From assembly GCA_009772935.1 (NCBI GenBank), contig WOUR01000027.1, forward strand, positions 54,593 through 118,592: a stretch of DNA of 64,000 nt, written 5' to 3'. Shown here one piece after another: positions 58,967 through 64,000 of the stretch (its first letter is position 1; each line of letters begins with the position of its first letter). Under the pieces are notes generated by a model that saw nothing but the letters and a program-made list of their open reading frames with translations, had not been told where the DNA came from and made no database searches. Origin of the DNA: Rhodospirillaceae bacterium (GTDB lineage Bacteria > Pseudomonadota > Alphaproteobacteria > Reyranellales > Reyranellaceae). The position numbers and the translations under genes were made by a program.

Positions 58967-60109
58967 TCAGAAGTGCCAGGCGAGGCGCAGCGTCGCGCTC
59001 TGGCTGATGTACGACGTCCCGGCCGAAAGCTCGTAGGCTGCCTTGGCCTCGAAGCCATGGGCGCGATAGACCTGCAGTCCGGCCTCCAGGGTGGCGAACA
59101 GATTGGGGGCGGCCACCGTCGCCTGGAAAGCGCCCAGGCCCGCGAGCGGGCCGGAGACGAACCAGGTCTGGAAACTCGAGCGGTTGTCGGGAATCACGGT
59201 GGCTCCCGCCACCAGGTAGGGCCGCAGGATCGTGTCCCGGGCCATGTCGATCCGGCCGCCGACTTCCAATGCCGGTGCGAGGGCCGGGCGAATCGTGCTC
59301 TCGCCGCCGAAACCCATCGCCAGGCCGGAGCCGCCGGATTCCTGGAACGCGGGGCGATTGAAATAGCGCAGTTCCAGGTCGAGGCGCGGGCGCAGATACC
59401 AGCCCTCGAAGGGAAACTCGTAGGCGCCGCGCAGCCGCGCGCTCCCGCCATAGGAGGTGGTCGACCCGGTGATCTGGCCCGCCTCGCGTTGCAGACCGGT
59501 GACGCTCGTGCCGAAGGCCAGCCCGGCCGCCAGAAGCCACGGCCCCCGCACCATCTTGAGCGTGAGGGCGCCATCGTAGGTCTGGGCGGTGCTCGACACG
59601 TATCCGCCCCCTGCCTGACCCGACGAGAAACCGATCCCCAGGAAGCCGCCCAGAAACCAGTCCTCGGCCACCTGCTTCTGGCCACCGATGCGAAAGACGG
59701 CGGCCTGCGACGTGCCGGCGGCATCGCCTGCGCCCTGGCTGGTCCATTGGCCGGAAACGGTGCTCCACAGGCAGCCATCCTCGGTCAGCAGGAGTGAACC
59801 GCCCGCGAACACCGGGCAGCTGAACCCCTGCGTCGGCGAAACGGCGGCGCCGGCGGCCGCTCTCGCCGCCGCCCCGGCCGCGCCGGTCGTTCCGCCCGCG
59901 CCCATGGAGGCCGTGATCATCGTCGCCGCGATGACGACGTCGGCGACGAGCGCCGCATCGCGCGGCGGCAGACCCTGCGAGGCCAGCGCGTTCTGCAAGG
60001 TCGAATCGATCCGTGAAAGGGTGCCCGGCCGCCGTATGTCGTCGGCCCTCGCGGAACTCGTGCCCAGTACGAATGCGCCGGCCAGTGCCAGCAGGCCGAT
60101 GCGTCGCAT
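58967..60109 (-). CDS. Outer-membrane autotransporter-type beta-barrel protein without a passenger
   Basis: A 380-aa protein with a Sec signal peptide (MRRIGLLALAGAFVLGTSS, then ARA-D). About 70-residue Ala/Gly/Thr-rich N-terminal region (ITASMGAGGTTGAAGAAAR) precedes alternating-hydrophobic strands (WFLGGFLGIGFSSGQAGGG, YEFPFEGWYLRPRLDLEL, ARDTILRPYLVAGA), and it ends in HF, the usual outer-membrane targeting Phe. It resembles autotransporter barrels, but no passenger domain is present. An outer-membrane location is likely; role unknown. It is 36 bp upstream of the phospholipase gene. Confidence 0.78.
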   Translation of the reverse strand: MRRIGLLALAGAFVLGTSSARADDIRRPGTLSRIDSTLQNALASQGLPPRDAALVADVVIAATMITASMGAGGTTGAAGAAARAAAGAAVSPTQGFSCPVFAGGSLLLTEDGCLWSTVSGQWTSQGAGDAAGTSQAAVFRIGGQKQVAEDWFLGGFLGIGFSSGQAGGGYVSSTAQTYDGALTLKMVRGPWLLAAGLAFGTSVTGLQREAGQITGSTTSYGGSARLRGAYEFPFEGWYLRPRLDLELRYFNRPAFQESGGSGLAMGFGGESTIRPALAPALEVGGRIDMARDTILRPYLVAGATVIPDNRSSFQTWFVSGPLAGLGAFQATVAAPNLFATLEAGLQVYRAHGFEAKAAYELSAGTSYISQSATLRLAWHF

Positions 60110-60295
60110 GGGCTACGCCCTCTCGAACAGCCGAACGCCCGTCGATGCCAGTCGCCCGCATCGACATACTCACGCTCGTCCTCTCGCACGGGCAGACACC
60201 GCCGCCAAGCAAATACGCTCCCCGTCTGGTCCGGGTCGGAACCGGTAGTCCGTCCATCGCTGTCTCGGTGCTGGGGAGTCGTGGTATCTGGAGGC

Positions 60296-61069
60296 ATGGC
60301 AACGACGGGAATGCGCGAAAAGTTCCAGGGCCTCTATTTCGGCGACGGTCCGGAAGCGCGACGGTTCCGTTACGGTCTGGTCGGCTTCGACCTGGCCACC
60401 ATCGGCCTGTTCTTCGTCGCGCCCTTCGGCGGGCATCAGACCTGGATGATCGCCCTCGACCTCGCGCTCGGCATCCTGCTGTCGATCGAGTTTGCGATGC
60501 GGCTGTGGGTGCAGCGGCGGCCGCTGCGTCACCTGTTCAGCCTGTCCTCGGCGGCCGACCTGGTCGTGATCCTGTCGCTGCTGCTGCCGGTCTTCATCGA
60601 GAACCTGGCCTTCCTGCGCATCGCCCGGGCGCTGCGGCTGCTGCGCTCCTACCACCTGCTGCGCGACCTGCGGCGCGATTCCGAGTGGTTCCGGCGCAAC
60701 GAGGACATCATCCAGCGCACGGTCAATCTCGGCGTCTTCATCTTCATCGTGACCTCGGTGGTCTACGTCACCCAGCACAACATCAACCCTCACATCGCCA
60801 CCTACATCGACGCGCTCTACTTCACGATCACGACGCTCACCACCACGGGCTTCGGCGACATCACCCTGACCGGCCCCGGTGGCCGGCTGCTCGCCGTGAT
60901 CATCATGGTGGTCGGCGTCAGCCTGTTCCTGCGCCTGCTGCAGGCCATCTTCCGCCCCAACAAGGTCCGCTTCGAATGCCCGTCCTGCGCCCTGCTGGTG
61001 CACGACATCGACGCGGTCCACTGCAAGCATTGCGGCATCGTCCTGCAGATCCCGAACGAGGGGGTGTAG
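60296..61069 (+). CDS. Voltage-gated K+ channel (Kch/VIC-type) with C-terminal zinc ribbon
   Basis: A 257-aa ion channel. Six hydrophobic segments are visible: S1-S4 with Arg-rich S4 (FLRIARALRLLRSYHLLRDL), a pore helix (YIDALYFTITTLTTTGFGDI, filter TTGFGD) and S6. The C-terminus carries a short zinc ribbon (CPSCALLVHDIDAVHCKHCG) in place of the RCK domain usual in Kch, so regulation by a metal or partner is possible. The ribosome site GGAGG (60290-60294) is too close to ATG 60296, so ATG 60311 or GTG 60281 could be the true start. It is divergent from the barrel gene. Confidence 0.86.
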   Translation: MATTGMREKFQGLYFGDGPEARRFRYGLVGFDLATIGLFFVAPFGGHQTWMIALDLALGILLSIEFAMRLWVQRRPLRHLFSLSSAADLVVILSLLLPVFIENLAFLRIARALRLLRSYHLLRDLRRDSEWFRRNEDIIQRTVNLGVFIFIVTSVVYVTQHNINPHIATYIDALYFTITTLTTTGFGDITLTGPGGRLLAVIIMVVGVSLFLRLLQAIFRPNKVRFECPSCALLVHDIDAVHCKHCGIVLQIPNEGV

Positions 61070-61086
61070 GAGGCTTCCCCATTTAG

Positions 61087-61204
61087 CCGTCGTCCCGACC
61101 GGAGCGAAGCGGAGCGGAGGGACCTTGTCTCCCCCAAAAGCCGTCCAATTGTAGAGAGGAGGTCTCTCCACTCCGCGCCTTCGGCGCTCCGGTCGAGACG
61201 ACGG
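61087..61204. repeat. Dispersed hairpin repeat (second type)
   Basis: The ends 61087 onward (CCGTCGTCCCGACCGGAGCG) and up to 61204 are close reverse complements, giving a long imperfect hairpin. It sits in the tail-to-tail gap between the channel and LysR genes. This sequence type differs from the element at 49929-50038, but both look like non-coding mobile repeats. Confidence 0.7.
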
Positions 61205-61222
61205 GAAAACCGCGAGGACGTC

Positions 61223-62146
61223 CTACAGCGCCGGCCCCGCCAGGATGGTCCGCGCTTCCGCCGCGATGGTTTCCGCGATGGTGGCGTAGCTGTCGGCATA
61301 GGCCGAGCCGTCGCGCCACACCGCGGCGAGCGAGCGGGTGGCGCTCCAGCCGGCCATGGGCAAGCGGGTGACCATGTCGCTGCCGCCGACCTCCGAGCGC
61401 AGGTAGAGTTCCGGCAGGATGGCGAAGCCCAGGCCCGAGCCGCACATCTGGCGCAAACTGTCGAGGCTGGTGCCCTCGTAGTCCTCGAGCAGGGTCGCCT
61501 TGAGGTCCTCGCAGATCTCGCGGGCCTGGCGGTGGGCGTGGTGGCGGCGGTCGAGGCTCAGGAACCCGATGCCCGCCAAGTCGCCGCGGCGCACCTTCGC
61601 GGCCCGGCCGAGCGGATGCTCGGGCGGGCAGACGATGTGCAGCGGCTCCCTGAACAGCGGCTCGATGTGCAGGTCGCTGCCGGAGACGGGCAGGGGCGAC
61701 AGCACCATGTCGAGCGCGCCGCGCGCCAGCTCGCGCGCCTGCTCGTCGGGAATGCCCTCGCGGATGTAGAGCCGCAGGTCGGGGAAGCGCCGGTGCAGCG
61801 AGGCCACGATGCGGGGCATCAGGTAGGGGCCGAGCGTCGGGGTGACGCCGAAGCGGATCGTGCCGGCGAGGCCGGCCCGCGAGCGCCGCACCATCTCCTC
61901 GGCATCCTTGACGTCGAGCAGGATACGGCGGGCGCGCGTCACCAGGTCCCGGCCGATCGGCGTGAGCTGGACCGGGCTCTCGTTGCGCTCGACCAGGGTG
62001 ACGCCCAGCCGCGCCTCCAGCGCCCGCATCTGCTGGCTGAGCGTGGGCTGGGCGACGTGCACGGCATCGGCGGCGCGGCGGAAGCTGCGGCTGTCGGCGA
62101 GGGCCACGAGATAGGAGAGCTGGCGCAGGGTGGTCATGGCGGGCAT
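61223..62146 (-). CDS. LysR-family regulator, OxyR-like but without the peroxidatic cysteine
   Basis: A 307-aa LTTR. HTH: TLRQLSYLVALADSRSFRRA, then VAQPTLSQQMRALE. The whole chain aligns with OxyR (GPYLMPRIVASLHRRFPDL, EGTSLDSLRQMCGSGLGFA). At the position of OxyR C199 (DGHCLRDQ in E. coli) this protein reads DRRHHAHR, so the peroxidatic cysteine is replaced by His. The C208 equivalent is kept (REICEDL). It therefore probably senses something other than peroxide, or is non-redox. It faces terC across an intergenic region with an OxyR-type ATAG-N7-CTAT element. ATG 62146 or 62137. Confidence 0.9.
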   Translation of the reverse strand: MPAMTTLRQLSYLVALADSRSFRRAADAVHVAQPTLSQQMRALEARLGVTLVERNESPVQLTPIGRDLVTRARRILLDVKDAEEMVRRSRAGLAGTIRFGVTPTLGPYLMPRIVASLHRRFPDLRLYIREGIPDEQARELARGALDMVLSPLPVSGSDLHIEPLFREPLHIVCPPEHPLGRAAKVRRGDLAGIGFLSLDRRHHAHRQAREICEDLKATLLEDYEGTSLDSLRQMCGSGLGFAILPELYLRSEVGGSDMVTRLPMAGWSATRSLAAVWRDGSAYADSYATIAETIAAEARTILAGPAL

Positions 62147-62156
62147 CCGAAGGGCG

Positions 62157-62203
62157 ATAGATAGAGACTATCAACGTAGGCGCATCAAATCTATTTCTAC
62201 AAT
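62157..62203. promoter_or_regulatory. OxyR-type operator and terC promoter region
   Basis: ATAG (62157-62160) and CTAT (62168-62171) are spaced by 7 bp, as in an OxyR half-operator; the second half-pair is degenerate (GGCG at 62179-62182, CTAT at 62191-62194, one base out of register). TACAAT at 62198-62203 may be the terC -10, with no good -35, as expected for an activator-dependent promoter. Operator function is inferred. Confidence 0.5.
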
Positions 62204-62284
62204 CGCGTGTGCTCGCCCATCTTGGGCCGTCACACCCGCGAGAGGACGAACGAACATGCGCCGCGCCACCCATCGGACCCCGGT

Positions 62285-63268
62285 ATGACCGAGTTCCTGG
62301 TCCAACCCTTCCTCGGCACGCCGGTCTGGTTCTGGCTGGCGTTCGTCTCGCTGGTGGCGGCGCTCACCGCCTTCGACCTCGGCCTCCTGCACAAGGAGGA
62401 CCGGGTGATGGGCATCGGCGAATCGCTCAGGCTCTCGGCCTTCTACATCTCGATCGCGCTGGCCTTCGGCGTCTGGGTCTGGGTCGAGAAGGGCGACGAG
62501 CTCGGCATGCAGTACTTCACCGGCTTCTTCATCGAGAAGGCGCTGTCGATCGACAACATCTTCGTCATCAGCCTGATCTTCACCTTCTTCGCCATCCCGG
62601 CCAAGTACCAGTACCGCGCGCTGCTCTGGGGCATCATCGGCGTCATCGTGCTGCGCGGCCTGATGATCGCGGCGGGTGCTGCGCTGGTGAGCGAAGCCTA
62701 CTGGGTGCTCTACCTGTTCGCCGCCTTCCTGATCGTGACCGGCGTGAAGATGTTCTTCACCACCGACTCCGAACCGGACCTCGCCAACAACGCCGCCATC
62801 CGCTGGATCTCCAGGCGCATGCGGGTGACCAAGGAACTGCACGGCGACAAGTTCTTCGTCTTCCGCGCCGACGAGCGCACCGGCCGGATGGCGCTGGCCG
62901 CGACGCCTTTGTTCCTCGCCCTGGTGGTGATCAACCTCGCCGACCTGGTGTTCGCGGTCGACTCGGTGCCGGCGATCTTCGCCATCACCACCGACACGTT
63001 CGTGGTCTACACCTCGAACATCATGGCGGTGCTGGGCCTGCGCGCCCTCTACTTCGCCCTGTCGGCCATGATCGACCGCTTCCACTACCTGAAGCACGCG
63101 CTGGCCGCGGTGCTGATCTTCATCGGCTCGAAGATCTTCGTCTCTGACTTTCTCCTGGGCGACGCGAAGTTCCCGCCGGTCGCCAGCCTCGCCGTCACCT
63201 TCGGCCTGATCGCCGCGGGAATCGCGTGGTCTCTGTGGAAGACGCGGGAAGGCGCGGTGCAGCGGTGA
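62285..63268 (+). CDS. TerC-family membrane protein
   Basis: A 327-aa integral membrane protein with about nine hydrophobic segments, first near residue 17-35. Family signatures: EKALSIDNIFVISLIFTFF, with the conserved Asp, and NLADLVFAVDSVPAIFAIT. TerC/Alx proteins handle tellurite resistance, Mn2+ or pH-dependent metal export and membrane protein metalation. ATG 62285 starts MTEFLVQPFLGTPVWFW; the frame is open from 62207 but the upstream residues are not hydrophobic. The leader has no visible Mn riboswitch. It is divergent from the OxyR-like regulator and probably its target. Confidence 0.9.
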   Translation: MTEFLVQPFLGTPVWFWLAFVSLVAALTAFDLGLLHKEDRVMGIGESLRLSAFYISIALAFGVWVWVEKGDELGMQYFTGFFIEKALSIDNIFVISLIFTFFAIPAKYQYRALLWGIIGVIVLRGLMIAAGAALVSEAYWVLYLFAAFLIVTGVKMFFTTDSEPDLANNAAIRWISRRMRVTKELHGDKFFVFRADERTGRMALAATPLFLALVVINLADLVFAVDSVPAIFAITTDTFVVYTSNIMAVLGLRALYFALSAMIDRFHYLKHALAAVLIFIGSKIFVSDFLLGDAKFPPVASLAVTFGLIAAGIAWSLWKTREGAVQR

Positions 63269-63321
63269 GGGAGTGGCCATTGATGGCTCAGGCGCTGAGA
63301 GGCGCCTGACCTCGTGTTGCC

Positions 63322-63540
63322 CTACTCGGCTTGCCAATCAGAAGCGGCGTCGATGAAAGCCTGATCCTCGCGCGCGCGCCAGGCCTTTGAGACCGCAAGC
63401 GACTGGCGATGCGCTTCCCTTCTGAATGCCGCCGACCGCACGTCCGGCAGCCAGATCTGGATCGCCAGCAATCCTCGTGCGCTCGTCTTGCCGTGTTTCG
63501 GCCCCTGCGAAGTGGGCTTCGCTGGCTTTGATCTGCGCAT
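63322..63540 (-). CDS. Orphan MazE-like antitoxin (DUF3018)
   Basis: A 72-aa protein with LLAIQIWLPDVRSAAFRREA, REAHRQSLAVSKAWRARED and QAFIDAASDWQAE. This matches the DUF3018/MazE-like antitoxins, in which the basic N-terminus binds DNA. ATG 63540 has AGGAGG seven bases upstream (minus strand), so it beats the longer frame from 63585. Usually a mazF-type toxin follows directly; here only 53 bp lie between its stop and the terC stop, so there is no partner. It may be a remnant of a toxin-antitoxin locus or act as a stand-alone regulator. Confidence 0.82.
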   Translation of the reverse strand: MRRSKPAKPTSQGPKHGKTSARGLLAIQIWLPDVRSAAFRREAHRQSLAVSKAWRAREDQAFIDAASDWQAE

Positions 63541-63666
63541 GAAGGGACCTCCTAAAGTCGGCGAGTCTCCAAATGTACTTAGCATCCGGCAGTTAGAAGC
63601 GAACCGCCGACCGCCTAGTCATTTGCATGTACCTCATCCAGGGGACAGCCCGCTATAGTGGCAGCC

Positions 63667-63909
63667 ATGGTCGAAATACTACCTGTCCAGAAGCGGAGCC
63701 AAATCTTTGGGGATGACAGTTCCAAAAACGGGCACGCCTACTTCGTCTATGGTTCGCTGCACGTTCCGCAGGTGCGATTTCGAGCTGTCGAGCAGAAGCT
63801 CAAATCGGCGCTCGAAGACTATCCTCACGAAATCAAATGGAACGAAACACGGTTTCTAAACGTCAACATAGCGTTTCTTAATGCGCTGATGGATTGCTGG
63901 TCTAGGTAG
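63667..63909 (+). pseudogene. N-terminal fragment of a DUF3800-like protein, cut by an IS element
   Basis: The 80 residues VEILPVQKRSQIFGDDSSKN, GHAYFVYGSLHVPQV and EDYPHEIKWNE resemble the N-terminus of DUF3800 proteins (an RNase H-like acidic motif set, here GDDS). Full-length members are about 200-300 aa. The frame ends at TAG 63907-63909 inside the end of the IS5-family sequence, so the gene has probably been interrupted and the last two codons belong to the IS. The start is ATG 63667, with GTG 63658 as an alternative. The family call is moderate. Confidence 0.55.
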
Positions 63910-64000
63910 TGGACTCATAAGCTCTGAGCCAGAGTCGGGCTGAAGCGAGAGCGACGACAGCGAGGAAGTTCCTTGCGAGCTTGTCGAAGCGGGTGGCGAC
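63902..64000 (-). mobile_element. IS5-family insertion sequence, right end with transposase C-terminus (truncated by window)
   Basis: On the minus strand the open frame VATRFDKLARNFLAVVALAS, then ARLWLRAYESTT and a TAG at 63904-63902, is the usual C-terminus of IS5-family DDE transposases. The rest continues past base 64000. The CTAG at 63902-63905 overlaps the presumed edge of the element, matching the short CTAG/TA targets of the IS5/IS427 group. It interrupts the DUF3800 gene. Confidence 0.8.

Noticed and set aside
62147..62284. yybP-ykoY Mn riboswitch before terC
   Set aside because: The region lacks the conserved GGGGAGUA-type core and is short; an OxyR-like site explains the spacer better.
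63269..63321. A mazF toxin gene downstream of the antitoxin
   Set aside because: Only 53 bp separate it from terC; there is no room for a toxin.

Overview
The window is a GC-rich (roughly two-thirds G+C) chromosomal segment of an alphaproteobacterium. Evidence: two matches to the EcfG general-stress promoter pattern, an alphaproteobacterial-style GlgE/TreS-maltokinase operon, a bcs cellulose operon with bcsD, a DUF6496 Lys-rich protein, large dispersed hairpin repeats and an IS5-family end. The genus cannot be fixed from sequence alone; a Bradyrhizobium- or Reyranella-like organism is a guess.

Layout. (1) 1-2106: 3' part of a molybdopterin oxidoreductase. (2) 2211-19237: a seven-gene glucan/trehalose operon (glgE, treS-mak fusion, glgB, glgX, treZ, malQ, treY), with neighbouring genes overlapping by 4 bp or separated by 1 bp, behind an EcfG-type promoter. 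Trehalose is converted to maltose, maltose-1-phosphate and branched glucan, and the glucan is returned to trehalose. (3) 19475-21559: XRE-cupin regulator divergent from an omega-aminotransferase, with a repeated element in both promoters, closed by a strong terminator. (4) 21769-33572: type I cellulose operon (BcsP/R-like, bcsQ, bcsA, bcsB, bcsC with a -1 frameshift, bcsD, bcsZ), followed by REC-EAL and two GGDEF proteins (33705-38014), a complete c-di-GMP control module for BcsA. (5) 38299-41158: SET protein, DUF421 protein, Gfo/Idh/MocA oxidoreductase, YggS, and a 35-aa membrane protein behind a perfect EcfG promoter. (6) 41248-45159: phospholipase D-VTT, EEP hydrolase and a LigC-like DNA ligase broken by two frameshifts. 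(7) 45167-49898: Lys-rich DUF6496 protein, BON protein, small coiled protein, GFA protein, Rieske oxygenase, secreted hypothetical, SDR. (8) 50074-58930: two MFS transporters, an RND efflux pair, a second phospholipase D. (9) 58967-63268: beta-barrel protein, K+ channel, OxyR-like LysR regulator divergent from terC. (10) 63322-64000: orphan MazE-like antitoxin, a truncated DUF3800 gene and the end of an IS5-family element.

No tRNA, rRNA or CRISPR was recognised. The most interesting signals are the stress-linked glucan/trehalose operon with its near-leaderless promoter geometry, the unlisted 35-aa membrane protein with the same geometry, the short repeated LxxxF motifs in the small cellulose protein, the bcsC slippage site, and an OxyR-like regulator that lacks the peroxidatic cysteine but faces an OxyR-type operator.
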